From the NCBI RefSeq assembly GCF_913774285.1, contig NZ_CAJYHX010000015.1:1-64000 (forward strand): DNA of 64,000 nucleotides. Direction: 5' to 3'. The notes under the pieces were generated by a model that saw nothing but the letters and a program-made list of their open reading frames with translations, did not search any database and had not been told where the DNA came from. Positions 27,683 through 37,243 of this stretch are shown one piece after another (position 1 is the first letter of the stretch; each line of letters opens with the position of its first letter). The position numbers and the translations under genes are program-made. This DNA is from an uncultured Sphingomonas sp. Lineage in GTDB: Bacteria; Pseudomonadota; Alphaproteobacteria; Sphingomonadales; Sphingomonadaceae.

Positions 27683-28293
27683 GCGAACGCAAGCGCATCC
27701 ATCTGGTCGACGACGAGGAATCGGTCCGCCGTTCGACGAGCTTCATGCTGCGCACCTCGGGCTATGACGTCGACACCTATGGCTCGGGCGTCGACTTCCT
27801 GGGCAAGGTGGGCGGCGCCAAGCCGGGCTGCATCCTGCTCGACGTACGCATGCCCGAGATGGACGGGATCGAAGTCCAGGCCGAGTTGGCGAGGCGCGGC
27901 GTCAAGCTGCCGGTGATCGTGCTTACGGGCCACGGCGATGTCGGCACCGCGGTGGCGGCGATGAAGGGCGGGGCGATCGACTTCCTCGAAAAGCCGTTTG
28001 AAAAGGACGCGCTGGTCGAGGCGCTCGAACGCGGCTTCGAGCGACTGGAGGAAGGCGATGCCGCACTCGCCAGCCGGGCCGAAGCGGAACGGCGCATTGC
28101 CCTGCTCTCCCCGCGCGAGCAGGACGTGCTCCGCGGGCTGGCGCGCGGCCATCCGAACAAGACCATCGCCTATGATCTCGGCATCTCGCCACGCACGGTG
28201 GAGGTCCACCGCGCCAACGCCATGGCCAAGCTGGAGGCGCGCAGCCTGTCCGAAGCGCTGCGGCTCGCCTTCGCCGTGGGGCTGGACGACTAG
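27679..28293 (+). CDS. fixJ: Response regulator FixJ
   Basis: Transcription factor activated by FixL. 204 aa with a receiver domain ([10 protein letters not shown], phospho-acceptor Asp55 in LLDVRMP, LTGHGD and the conserved Lys in FLEKPF) and a LuxR-type helix-turn-helix ([20 protein letters not shown]). Typical targets are FNR/FixK genes and high-affinity oxidase genes. Translationally coupled to fixL. Confidence 0.95.
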   Translation: MSERKRIHLVDDEESVRRSTSFMLRTSGYDVDTYGSGVDFLGKVGGAKPGCILLDVRMPEMDGIEVQAELARRGVKLPVIVLTGHGDVGTAVAAMKGGAIDFLEKPFEKDALVEALERGFERLEEGDAALASRAEAERRIALLSPREQDVLRGLARGHPNKTIAYDLGISPRTVEVHRANAMAKLEARSLSEALRLAFAVGLDD

Positions 28294-28368
28294 GGTCCGG
28301 TCCCCGGCACCATCATCCTGTCACGATTGCGCCCGATAGCACGGCGTCTGGGTGGGGAGAGGTGCAAG

Positions 28369-29502
28369 ATGCGTGGCGTGGCGGTTCTTGGTGCGATGCT
28401 CGGCCTGGCACTCTCCGGGGGTGCCCGCGCACAAACCACACCGCCGCAGGACAGCGCCCCGATCGTCGTCACCGCCCCCGCCGAGCCTGCACCAGGCGAG
28501 AAGCCGAGCCTCTGGAAGCGCGCCGAGGCGGACGATGTCGTCGTCTACTCCGACGGCGATGCCGCACAACTGCTCCGCGTCGCCCGCAATCTCGAACGGC
28601 TGCACGCGCTGCTCGAGCGGCTGTACCGCACCCGCACCCGCGCCGCCGAGCCTGCGCGGGTGGAGATCGTGCTGGTCAACACCGCCAGGGACCTGCGCGC
28701 GCTGGGCCTGCGCGACATCGGCGCGGATGAGGGCCCCTTCACAAAGCCGTTCGCCGGGCAGCGTTACTATGATCCTCGCCCGAGCGGCGCGGTGATCGCC
28801 CTCCCCCGCGTCGACCAGGTGATCGACACCGATACGAGCAAAGCGCGCAACGCCGATTGCGAGGATACGGCCAGCGCGCACAGCGACGGCGAATCCGACG
28901 CGGCCTCGGATTGCATCGGCAAGGTGAGCTTCCATCCGCCGGTCACGCGCAGCTGGGAGTCCATCCTCTACGGCGCCTATGCCCAGCATCTGGTGATCCA
29001 CTATGCCGCCGTCGCCTATCCGCGCTGGTATTTCGACGGCATCGGCGCGGTCTTCTCCACCGTGGTGTTCAAGCAGGACGGCTCGGTCGAATATGGCCAG
29101 CAGCCGATCGGCCTCGCCGCGGTGCTGCGCGCCTATGGGCGCCTCGATACCGCCGCGGTGATGACCGGCAGCTATCTGCACGCGCCGTCCAAGCGGATGG
29201 ACTGGACGCCCTACCACGCCTGGCTGCTCACCCATTTCTTCGTAATGTCGCGGCTCAACGCGACCAACCAGAGCCAGTTCGGCCAGTATATGGCGGCGGT
29301 GGGCCGCGGCGAGACGATGGCGCAGGCTGCGCAGGCATTCGGCACGCTGGCCCGGCTGCGGCGCGAAGTGCGGGCCTATGCCGGACTGCCGCACGAATAT
29401 GCAAAGACGGTGAAGTCGACCATCGACTATGCGCCGACGGTCACGCCGCTCACCCAGCCCGCTGCCGAGGCGATGCTCAAGCACGTTGCCGGGCGCGGCT
29501 AG
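28369..29502 (+). CDS. Secreted peptidase-MA-like protein lacking zinc motif
   Basis: A 377-aa protein with a signal peptide ending GARAQ. It contains ARNLERLHALLERLY and SWESILYGAYAQHLVIHYAAVAYPR-type sequence (the region around residues 196-220), which aligns by eye to the zinc helix of peptidase-MA-like (DUF1570-type) proteins, where HEYxHH is usual. Here the matching stretch reads GAYAQH, so the first His, the Glu and the second His all appear lost. Likely a non-catalytic relative. A Ser/Asp/Ala insert with a Cys pair precedes that region. GGGGAGAGG precedes the ATG. Confidence 0.6.
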   Translation: MRGVAVLGAMLGLALSGGARAQTTPPQDSAPIVVTAPAEPAPGEKPSLWKRAEADDVVVYSDGDAAQLLRVARNLERLHALLERLYRTRTRAAEPARVEIVLVNTARDLRALGLRDIGADEGPFTKPFAGQRYYDPRPSGAVIALPRVDQVIDTDTSKARNADCEDTASAHSDGESDAASDCIGKVSFHPPVTRSWESILYGAYAQHLVIHYAAVAYPRWYFDGIGAVFSTVVFKQDGSVEYGQQPIGLAAVLRAYGRLDTAAVMTGSYLHAPSKRMDWTPYHAWLLTHFFVMSRLNATNQSQFGQYMAAVGRGETMAQAAQAFGTLARLRREVRAYAGLPHEYAKTVKSTIDYAPTVTPLTQPAAEAMLKHVAGRG

Positions 29503-29619
29503 CCTCCGCCTGTCCCAGCCCCGGCCAACGCAAGCGGCTGGCAAGATGCGCCGCCGCGTGTATGGTCGATGGGTTTGCTGGCCGCGATTCCGCCGGCGAT
29601 GGGGACCTACGACTTCAGA

Positions 29620-30873
29620 ATGACTCATTTCCCGATCGGCATTTTCGGGGTGCTGGCGATTTTGGCGATCGCCTTCCTGCTTTCCAGCAATCGCCGGGCG
29701 ATCCGCCTGCGCGTGGTGGTGCCCGCCTTCCTGCTCCAGGCCGGCATGGCAATCATCGTCCTGCGCACCGGCTGGGGCCAGGTGGCGCTGCACGGCATGG
29801 CGAACGGCGTCGCGGCACTGCTCGGCTATGCCAGCGCGGGCACCCAGCTGCTGTTCGGCAATCTCGCCAAGCCCGAACTGGGCGGGCAGAGCCTCGCCAT
29901 CGCGGCGCTGCCGGTGATCATCTTCTTCGCGGCGCTCGTCTCCATCCTCTACCATGTCGGCATCATGCAGCTGGTCGTCCGCTGGATCGGCGGCGCGATC
30001 GAGAAAGTAACAGGGGTCAGCAAGGTCGAATCGCTTTGCGCCGCGGCGAACATCTTCGTCGGCCAGAGCGAGGCGCCGCTGGTGATCCGCCCCTATCTCG
30101 CCCGCCTCACCCCCTCGCAGGTTTTCGCGGTGATGAGCGTGGGCATGTCGGGGGTCGCGGGCACGATCCTCGCCGCCTATGCCAGCCTGCTTGGGCCGGC
30201 CTCGCTCCCCTATCTGCTCGCCGCGTCCTTCATGGCGGCACCGGGCGGGCTGATGATGGCCAAGATCATCATGCCCGACGAACCCGCCGTGTTCGATGCG
30301 CCGATGTCGGGCGAGGACGAGGTGATCCGCGTCGCCGAGGAGGATTTCCAGGAAGAGCGCGCCGCCAACATCATCATGGCGGCGGCCAATGGCGCGTCGA
30401 CCGGCGTGAAGATCGCGGTGGCGGTGGGCGCGATGGTGCTGGCGTTCGTGGCGCTGGTGGCGCTGGCCAACGGGCTGCTCGGCATGGTCGGCGGCTGGTT
30501 CGGCTATCCGCACCTCAGCTTCCAGGCGATCATCGGGGCGATCTTCGCGCCGGTGATGTACCTGCTCGGCATCTCCTGGCACGAGTCGCTGACGGCCGGC
30601 GGACTGTTCGGCACCAAGGTGGTGCTCAATGAATTCGTCGGCTTCATCGAGCTGGGCAAGGCGACCGACCTTGCGCCGCGTTCCAAGGCGATCATCACCT
30701 TTGCCTTGTGCGGCTTCGCCAATTTCAGCTCGATCGCGATCCAGATGGCGACCACCGGCAGTCTGGCGCCCAACCAGCGTCCGGTGATCGCGCGGCTGGG
30801 GATCAAGGCGCTGATCGCGGGGAGTCTGGCGAACCTGATGTCGGCGGCGCTGGCGGGGCTGTTGCTGCCGTAA
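29620..30873 (+). CDS. Concentrative nucleoside transporter (CNT/NupC family)
   Basis: Proton- or sodium-driven uptake of nucleosides. The 417-aa polytopic protein has the core signatures LCAAANIFVGQSEAPL, the second half with GISWHESLTAGGLFGTK and NEFVGFIEL, and ICGFANFSS-type LCGFANFSSI near the end. Starts at 29569, 29599 and 29620 are in frame; I take the ATG at 29620 because homologues begin near FPIGIFG-like sequence. A long antisense reading frame here is a shadow. Substrate range not determinable. Confidence 0.9.
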   Translation: MTHFPIGIFGVLAILAIAFLLSSNRRAIRLRVVVPAFLLQAGMAIIVLRTGWGQVALHGMANGVAALLGYASAGTQLLFGNLAKPELGGQSLAIAALPVIIFFAALVSILYHVGIMQLVVRWIGGAIEKVTGVSKVESLCAAANIFVGQSEAPLVIRPYLARLTPSQVFAVMSVGMSGVAGTILAAYASLLGPASLPYLLAASFMAAPGGLMMAKIIMPDEPAVFDAPMSGEDEVIRVAEEDFQEERAANIIMAAANGASTGVKIAVAVGAMVLAFVALVALANGLLGMVGGWFGYPHLSFQAIIGAIFAPVMYLLGISWHESLTAGGLFGTKVVLNEFVGFIELGKATDLAPRSKAIITFALCGFANFSSIAIQMATTGSLAPNQRPVIARLGIKALIAGSLANLMSAALAGLLLP

Positions 30874-30879
30874 TTCCTA

Positions 30880-30957
30880 GTGCTCCTGCGAAAGCAGGAG
30901 CCCAGGGTAGGATAGCGGATCGTCCGCGAACCTGGGCCCCTGCTTTCGCAGGGGCAC
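30880..30957. repeat. Inverted repeat element
   Basis: GTGCTCCTGCGAAAGCAGG followed by AGCCCAGG (30880-30906) faces CCTGGGCCCCTGCTTTCGCA and GGGGCAC (30931-30957) as a near-perfect inverted complement around about 24 bp. Each arm contains a smaller hairpin. Between a plus- and a minus-strand gene, so possibly a two-way terminator. Confidence 0.8.
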
Positions 30958-30993
30958 GGAGGTGACGGAAACGCTCGGCATAGCTCTCGGCGT

Positions 30994-31155
30994 TTAGCCC
31001 CCGCCGATCCCCTCCACCACCTTGCCCGTCCCGCCGCAGTTCGGGCACTCACCGCCGTCGATCCGCCCGGAGCCGCCGCAGCGTCGGCAGATATCCTCGC
31101 CGGTGCCGGGCGTGCCGGGGGCTGCGTCGTCACCGGGGTTGAGGGGTTCGGCCAT
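30994..31155 (-). CDS. Small zinc-ribbon (DnaJ-type CxxCxGxG) protein
   Basis: A 53-aa protein with two CxxC units of the CRRCGGSG and CPNCGGTG type, the same motif that folds the DnaJ zinc finger. The rest is an acidic, Pro/Gly-rich leader. The ATG at 31155 gives this compact form. It ends 12 bp after the cupin gene stop on the same strand, and may bind zinc or act as a chaperone-like accessory; function not known. Confidence 0.7.
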   Translation of the reverse strand: MAEPLNPGDDAAPGTPGTGEDICRRCGGSGRIDGGECPNCGGTGKVVEGIGGG

Positions 31156-31166
31156 GGGTCCTGCTC

Positions 31167-31802
31167 CTATCCGTCGAGATGTACGGCCAGCCAAACGCTC
31201 GGCCGGTCGCGCGCGGTCCATGTCACCCAATGTTTCTGGTCTGCCCGGATCAGCAGATGGTCGCCCGGCCCCAGCCGCACCTCGGCCGAATCCTCGATCC
31301 GTATCCCCGCCGCGCCTTCGAGCAGCACCACCCATTCGTCCCAGGCCTGCACCATCGGCGCCTCCTCGGGCGTCGCCTGCCCGCGCGAGACGATGCGCTC
31401 GATACGCACACCGGGGCGCTTGAACAGGTCGGTGAACACCTCATCATCCCTCGCCTCGGGCAGGTCGCGCAGCAGGTTCGCGACCTCGGGCTTGAAACGC
31501 GGCTTGGGCGGCGGCGCAGGCTTCGGCTTCCGGGCCGGCTTGGACTTGGCCGCACGCTTCGGCCCCGGGGTCTTCTCGACGGAGGTGCTCCAGTCGCTCC
31601 GCATGCCCCCACGCAAGAAATCGCGGATCGCCTCCGCATCCGCCGCCAGCCCGTCCGCCCCGAAGCCGAACACCTCCGCGCCGCCCGCATCCTTCAGCCC
31701 ATAGTGCCCGAAGTCGCCGCCTGCCTTGCGTCGCCGCGATTTCACCAGCTTCAGCCCGCGATGCGTCGCCATCGCCCGCAGTTGGTCGTCCTGTTCCGCC
31801 AC
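31167..31802 (-). CDS. Two-domain protein with C-terminal cupin
   Basis: A 211-aa protein. The N-terminal 60 residues (with RGLKLVKSRRRKAGGDFGHY and an acidic end) look like a small stand-alone domain found in alphaproteobacteria. A Lys/Pro/Ala linker (about 75-102) joins it to a single cupin domain with LGPGDHLLIRADQKHWV. GTG at 31802 has GGGAGGG 4-5 nt upstream; an ATG at 31850 lacks one and would overlap tgt. Divergent from tgt over 46 bp. The cupin metal ligands are incomplete by eye, so catalysis is unclear. Confidence 0.78.
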   Translation of the reverse strand: MAEQDDQLRAMATHRGLKLVKSRRRKAGGDFGHYGLKDAGGAEVFGFGADGLAADAEAIRDFLRGGMRSDWSTSVEKTPGPKRAAKSKPARKPKPAPPPKPRFKPEVANLLRDLPEARDDEVFTDLFKRPGVRIERIVSRGQATPEEAPMVQAWDEWVVLLEGAAGIRIEDSAEVRLGPGDHLLIRADQKHWVTWTARDRPSVWLAVHLDG

Positions 31803-31842
31803 GCGGCCCTCCCTTGGATTCCGGCCCCAAACGCGCCAATAG

Positions 31843-32979
<1,137 letters not shown>

Positions 32980-33005
32980 GGCCCGCAGCTTTTCCGTGAC
33001 AGGCG

Positions 33006-33049
33006 CCGCCCCGCCCCTCTAGGCTCCCGCAAAACGGGAGAGGGGCGGC
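33006..33049 (+). promoter_or_regulatory. Hairpin overlapping a ribosome-binding site
   Basis: GCCGCCCC (33006-33013) can pair with GGGGCGGC (33042-33049) and CTCCCG (33024-33029) with CGGGAG (33035-33040). The GGGAGAGGGG that would serve as ribosome site for the gene starting at 33052 is inside the 3' arm. It could hide the site in the folded mRNA. No U-tract follows, so it is not a clear terminator of tgt. Confidence 0.4.
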
Positions 33050-33051
33050 AC

Positions 33052-34512
33052 ATGCAACCATTCGGCATTGGCTTCGCAGCGGCGCTTGCCATTTCGGCCC
33101 CCGCGCACGCCGAGACCGCTCCAGCGGTCGAGAAGCAGCGGCTGATCGTCCTGTCGGACATCGAGGCGGAGACCGACGACAGCCAGTCGCTGATCCGCCT
33201 GCTGCTCTACGCCAACGAGATCGATATCGAAGGGCTGATCGCCACCACCTCGATCTGGCTGAAGACCGATCCGCAGCCGGAGACGATGCGCCGGATCGTG
33301 GCGGGCTATGGCAAGGTCCAGCCCAATCTGCTGCGCAATGCCCCCGGCTATCCGTCGTCCGCGCAACTGCTGGCGCTGATCCAGCGCGGCCAGCCCGGCT
33401 ATGGCATGGCCAGCGTCGGCACGGGCAAGGACAGCGCCGGCTCCGCGCTGCTCCTCCGCGCGCTGGAGCGCCCTGATCCGCGGCCGCTCTGGGTGGCGGT
33501 GTGGGGCGGCGCGAACACGCTGGCGCAGGCGCTGTACACCCTGCGCGCCACCCGCGGCCCGGCCGAGGCGGCGCGACTGGTCGCCAAGCTGCGCGTCTAC
33601 GCCATCTCCGACCAGGACGATTCGGGCGCCTGGCTGCGCCGCGAGTTTCCGAACCTCTTCTACGTCGTCAGCACCGGCCCCTACAGCAACGGCAGTTGGA
33701 CCGGCATGAGCACGCCGATCGAGGGGATCGACAATGGCTCGGTCTCCAACGACTGGATCGCCCGCAACGTCCAGCAGGGACACGGGGCCTTGGGCGCGCT
33801 CTATCCCGATGTCGCCTGGGCGATGGAGGGCGACACGCCCTCGTTCCTCAACCTGATCCCGACCGGGCTGGGCGACCCCGAGCATCCCGAATGGGGCGGT
33901 TGGGGCGGTCGCTACGAGCGCTATGTCCCCCGCCCCTTCCCGCCCGGCGAGACGGTGACCGGCGGCATCCCGCTCGCGCCCGAGACACGGCCGATCTGGA
34001 CCAATGCCGACGACGTCTACACGCCGATGGTCCCCACGCCCTATTCGCGGCCGATCGCCTCGGAGAAAACGTTCCGCGGGCCGACGGTGACGGTGTGGCG
34101 CTGGCGCGACGCCTATCAGAACGACATGGCGGCGCGCATCGGCTGGACCACGCGGGCCTATGCCGAGGCGAATCACCCACCGGTCCCCCGCCTCGCCCAT
34201 GCCGACCGCTTGACCGTCCATTCGGGCGAGAAGATCCTCCTTGATGCGTCGCCGAGCACGGACCCCGACGGCGACAGCCTGTCCTTCGCCTGGTTTCCCT
34301 ATCCGGAGGCAGGCAGCTGGAAGCAGCCGGTGCCGATCAACCGTCCCGAAAATGTCTATCGCGCCAACGCGACGGCGCCGGTGGTGGCGAAGCCCGAGAC
34401 GGTGCATTTCGTCGTCGCGGTGACGGACAAGGGCACGCCGGCGCTGACGCGATACCGGCGGGTCATCGTGACGATCCTTCCCTCAGCCGACGGGGGCAGC
34501 CGCGGAAGCTAG
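33052..34512 (+). CDS. Secreted DUF1593 / Sde182-type nucleoside-hydrolase-like protein
   Basis: A 486-aa exported protein (signal peptide to about residue 20). The main domain starts RLIVLSDIEAETDDSQSLIR, related to the Asp-rich calcium site of nucleoside hydrolases, and continues with WVAVWGGANTLAQAL and YAISDQDDSG, hallmarks of DUF1593. The last 100 residues form an immunoglobulin-like domain (LDASPSTDPDGDSLSF). The related Sde182 protein is associated with cellulose; the substrate here is unknown, though a glycoside role is plausible. Confidence 0.85.
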   Translation: MQPFGIGFAAALAISAPAHAETAPAVEKQRLIVLSDIEAETDDSQSLIRLLLYANEIDIEGLIATTSIWLKTDPQPETMRRIVAGYGKVQPNLLRNAPGYPSSAQLLALIQRGQPGYGMASVGTGKDSAGSALLLRALERPDPRPLWVAVWGGANTLAQALYTLRATRGPAEAARLVAKLRVYAISDQDDSGAWLRREFPNLFYVVSTGPYSNGSWTGMSTPIEGIDNGSVSNDWIARNVQQGHGALGALYPDVAWAMEGDTPSFLNLIPTGLGDPEHPEWGGWGGRYERYVPRPFPPGETVTGGIPLAPETRPIWTNADDVYTPMVPTPYSRPIASEKTFRGPTVTVWRWRDAYQNDMAARIGWTTRAYAEANHPPVPRLAHADRLTVHSGEKILLDASPSTDPDGDSLSFAWFPYPEAGSWKQPVPINRPENVYRANATAPVVAKPETVHFVVAVTDKGTPALTRYRRVIVTILPSADGGSRGS

Positions 34513-34544
34513 CGTGCGGCTGGGCGAATTGAGGAGAAGCGGAA

Positions 34545-34949
34545 TTAGCAGTCGAATCCGGGAGCCGATGCATTCCCTTCCCAAAACCGGTCCAGCATTC
34601 GCCAGCTGCGCTCGCTTTCACGGCCGAGCCACGGCTCGACAGTCGTTGGGCGGATGCCGCTTCCGCCCGACTTGTCCTGCAATGCCTCAAGAAGGCCTAT
34701 GCTCGCCGCTTCTCTGACGTAGGCGTCACCTTCCGTATGCCAGCGTTCAACAACATCGAAGATGCGGCCAAAACCTTCTGTGTCCTTGTCTTCCAAGCGC
34801 TTCAGCAGGTGCTCGGCGAGGGATCTAAGGGCCAGATAAAAGGGGAGCTCAGGTTCATCACCCCAGTCGGCCAGAAACGCATTCCAGCGGGGTTGGAAAG
34901 AAGGGTCCGCAGCCAACAGCGGTTCAAACATGACGTGTCGTTGAATCAT
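34545..34949 (-). CDS. Orphan soluble protein, possibly immunity-like (DUF7674-like)
   Basis: A 134-aa acidic protein rich in Trp, Leu and Glu, beginning MIQRHVMFEPLLAADPSFQP with a second in-frame ATG at 34931. The segment LPFYLALRSLAEHLLKRLED followed by a long helical stretch recalls DUF7674-type proteins, some of which neighbour toxin genes. No toxin or signal peptide is present here. Base composition is less GC-rich than the neighbours, suggesting a late arrival. Family assignment is tentative. Confidence 0.6.
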   Translation of the reverse strand: MIQRHVMFEPLLAADPSFQPRWNAFLADWGDEPELPFYLALRSLAEHLLKRLEDKDTEGFGRIFDVVERWHTEGDAYVREAASIGLLEALQDKSGGSGIRPTTVEPWLGRESERSWRMLDRFWEGNASAPGFDC

Positions 34950-35153
34950 GAGAGCATGTTTCTCTGATCAAATTAATATCCGTACCCGGGGCGTAACCAG
35001 TTGCCCAGCTACGGCCCGCCAGACCGAAGCGAAGGAGCGTATCTTCACAAGCCCTTCGGAACGATACGGAATTGAGGACTGCCCCGCTCCTCCATAGGTT
35101 CACCCCCGCCAAGCCCGTCCACGCGGGTGCGCAACGCTGCCGGATCGGAACCC

Positions 35154-35567
35154 ATGGAAGCTGCCTTCTCCATCGACGTCGACGCGTCCAAAAGTCTCGT
35201 CCGCATCGTGATGTCCGGCTTCTTCGCGATGGAGGACATCGTTCGCTTCGTCGCGGCGCGGGACCAGGCGCACCACCAGCTGAAGTGCGCGCCGAACGCC
35301 CATGTCACGCTGGTCGACATCCGCGGCATGAAGATCCAGTCGCAGGACAGCGTCGAATCGTTCAAGCATGTGCTGAACAATCCCAAATTCGCCTCGCGGC
35401 GGCTTGCTATCGTCGTCGCCCAGTCGCTCGCGCGGATGCAGATCAAGCGGGCAGCGAGCGACCGCGACGCCTATTATTTCGACAGCATCGAGGGCGCCGA
35501 AGCCTGGCTGCTGGCGCCCGATGCCGCGGCTGCCGACGCAGCGCTCGAGTCCGTGGCTCACGCCTGA
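35154..35567 (+). CDS. STAS/SpoIIAA-like domain protein
   Basis: A 137-aa protein of alternating strands and helices: FSIDVDASKSLVRIVMSGFF, VTLVDIRGMKIQ and RLAIVVAQSLARMQ, which suits a STAS/SpoIIAA-like fold. Seven to eight residues downstream of VDIRG a Gln/Asp/Ser-rich loop appears where phospho-sites occur in anti-sigma antagonists, but no clear site is assigned. The ATG at 35154 is preferred over a GTG at 35127. Alone in its transcription unit; function not known. Confidence 0.65.
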   Translation: MEAAFSIDVDASKSLVRIVMSGFFAMEDIVRFVAARDQAHHQLKCAPNAHVTLVDIRGMKIQSQDSVESFKHVLNNPKFASRRLAIVVAQSLARMQIKRAASDRDAYYFDSIEGAEAWLLAPDAAAADAALESVAHA

Positions 35568-35671
35568 GGCTGACCGGCGCCGACGAGCCCCGGCAAATTG
35601 CACCGGCGCATGTCCTCTGCGGCTGCCTGGGCCTATAAGCAAAGGCAGGTTCCCCCGCCGACGGAGTTCCC

Positions 35672-36886
35672 TTGCCGCCCCTCCCGCACCCCGAGCAGCG
35701 CCAGCGGATCCTCTTCTACCTGCCGATGGTGACCAACTGGTGGTTCGTCCACATCGTCGAGCCGATGCTGCGCCGCCTCGCGGAGCGCCATGCGGTCCAT
35801 GTCCTCGCCCCCGCCCCCTGGCGCGGCACCGGCATCGGCCCAGAGGAGCTCACCCGTTGTGCCGATCTGCCGGACATACGCTGGTACATCATGGACGGCC
35901 CCGATCATCCGAGCACCCGTACCGTGCCCGAGGATGCCGAGGGGCTGGTCGCCTTTGTCCACAGCCTTGCGCCCGATGTGGTGCTGTGTCGCACTGCCGA
36001 TTACGAAACCACGCGCCACTTTCCCGGCACCGTGCGACTGCTGATGGAGGGCCGGTTCGAGCCCTTCGCGCCGCCCCCGCGCTGGATCCTGCTCGCCGAC
36101 CGTCCGCACGACCATGGCCTGCTCGCCGAGATGACGGCGGCACAGGCGGACCGGCTGCGGGCGATGATTGCCCCCGCCTGGGATCGCCTGCAACGCGATC
36201 TGGCACCCGCGGCCGACGACCGCTCCACCCTGTTCGGGCGGCTCGGCATCCCTGAAGAGCGCCCGCTGCTGCTGCTCCCGCTCGAATGCGAGACCGAGGA
36301 TAACTTCTTCGCGATGCACCGGCTGGGTACGAGGCCCAACGCCGCACTCGTCCGCGAACTCTCCACCCTGCTGGGCGAGCGCTGCACGCTGGCGGTGACC
36401 AACCACCCGCTCAACGACGCGCATGTCGATGCCGCCCCCCTGATCGCGGCGGTTGCCGACTGCGACAACGTCGTGCTGTTGCCCCCGCGGATCGGCTTGC
36501 AATTCGCGACGCTGGCAATGGCGCGCCACGCCGATGGCATGCTGGTCGGGGACTCCAAAACCTTCGCGCTGGCCGCCTTCTTCGGGGTGCCCATGCACCG
36601 CCATTCGCGCTTCGACAGCGGGGCGTGGCTCAACGCCTATGCTGCGCTGGAGCCGTTCGTCGCAGACATTCTCGCTGGTACGGCACGCCGGCCCGTTCCC
36701 GAGGCGGCGCAGCTATGGTTCGCGCAATATCTGCTGAACGACGCCTTCGACCCGCTCGATCCCGCGGACGATTTGCTCGCCCGCCTCGCCCGGCCGTTCG
36801 ATTTAGATCGCTGGGAGGCGGCGCAGGCGCGGCTGGCGCGCACGCTGCCGGCGCTGTTCGCCGCGGAAGCTCAGACGAGCGGGTAG
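35672..36886 (+). CDS. Predicted GT-B-like glycosyltransferase
   Basis: A 404-aa soluble protein starting with ILFYLPMVTNWWFVHIVEPM, a Rossmann-type opening of GT-B enzymes, and a second half with LLLPLECETEDNFF, LAVTNHPLND and ADGMLVGDSKTFALAAFFGV, like the nucleotide-sugar half of polysaccharide glycosyltransferases. Start TTG at 35672 has GGAG 5 nt upstream; the next ATG at 35726 would cut the first strand. Its end overlaps the end of the convergent Mth938 gene by 16 bp. No partner polysaccharide genes nearby; function tentative. Confidence 0.6.
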   Translation: MPPLPHPEQRQRILFYLPMVTNWWFVHIVEPMLRRLAERHAVHVLAPAPWRGTGIGPEELTRCADLPDIRWYIMDGPDHPSTRTVPEDAEGLVAFVHSLAPDVVLCRTADYETTRHFPGTVRLLMEGRFEPFAPPPRWILLADRPHDHGLLAEMTAAQADRLRAMIAPAWDRLQRDLAPAADDRSTLFGRLGIPEERPLLLLPLECETEDNFFAMHRLGTRPNAALVRELSTLLGERCTLAVTNHPLNDAHVDAAPLIAAVADCDNVVLLPPRIGLQFATLAMARHADGMLVGDSKTFALAAFFGVPMHRHSRFDSGAWLNAYAALEPFVADILAGTARRPVPEAAQLWFAQYLLNDAFDPLDPADDLLARLARPFDLDRWEAAQARLARTLPALFAAEAQTSG

Positions 36887-37242
36887 AGCGCGCCGGCCAC
36901 CCAGCGCAGCTCGGCGCGAAGCACCCCCCAGGCACGCGCCGCCGCGCGACTATCCATCGCCTCGATGCCGATGCCGCGCTTTTCCAGCGCCTTCACCAGG
37001 GAAAGCGGCGGCCGCACCAGCGTTGCGCCGGTGCCGAGCAACAGGAATTCCGGCCGCGGATCGAGGGCGAAGGCGGGTTCGAGATCCGCCTCGGTCAGCT
37101 CCGCCACCGCCGGGGGCGACCATCCGTCCGCGCGCTGCGGCGTGATGATCAGCCCGTGATAGACATTTTCGTCGACGCGAAAGCCGCCGCCGGAAAAGCC
37201 GGAGATCAGCGGCCCTTCGGCGCTGCGACGCTCGATCTTCAC
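36871..37242 (-). CDS. Mth938-like domain protein
   Basis: A 123-aa protein of the Mth938/Xcc1710 (DUF498) family: FLLLGTGATLVRPPLSLVKAL is the family core, and the start MKIERR and middle YHGLIITP also fit. Human NDUFAF3 belongs to this group and helps assemble complex I. The GTG at 37242 stands 1 nt after the secF stop, part of a yajC-secD-secF-Mth938 operon found in many alphaproteobacteria. Confidence 0.85.
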   Translation of the reverse strand: MKIERRSAEGPLISGFSGGGFRVDENVYHGLIITPQRADGWSPPAVAELTEADLEPAFALDPRPEFLLLGTGATLVRPPLSLVKALEKRGIGIEAMDSRAAARAWGVLRAELRWVAGALYPLV

Positions 37243-37243
37243 G

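Noticed and set aside
28321..30582. A 753-codon open frame antisense to the pseudo-peptidase and CNT genes
   Set aside because: It spans two well-supported genes and their gap, and has no recognisable motif; a composition shadow.
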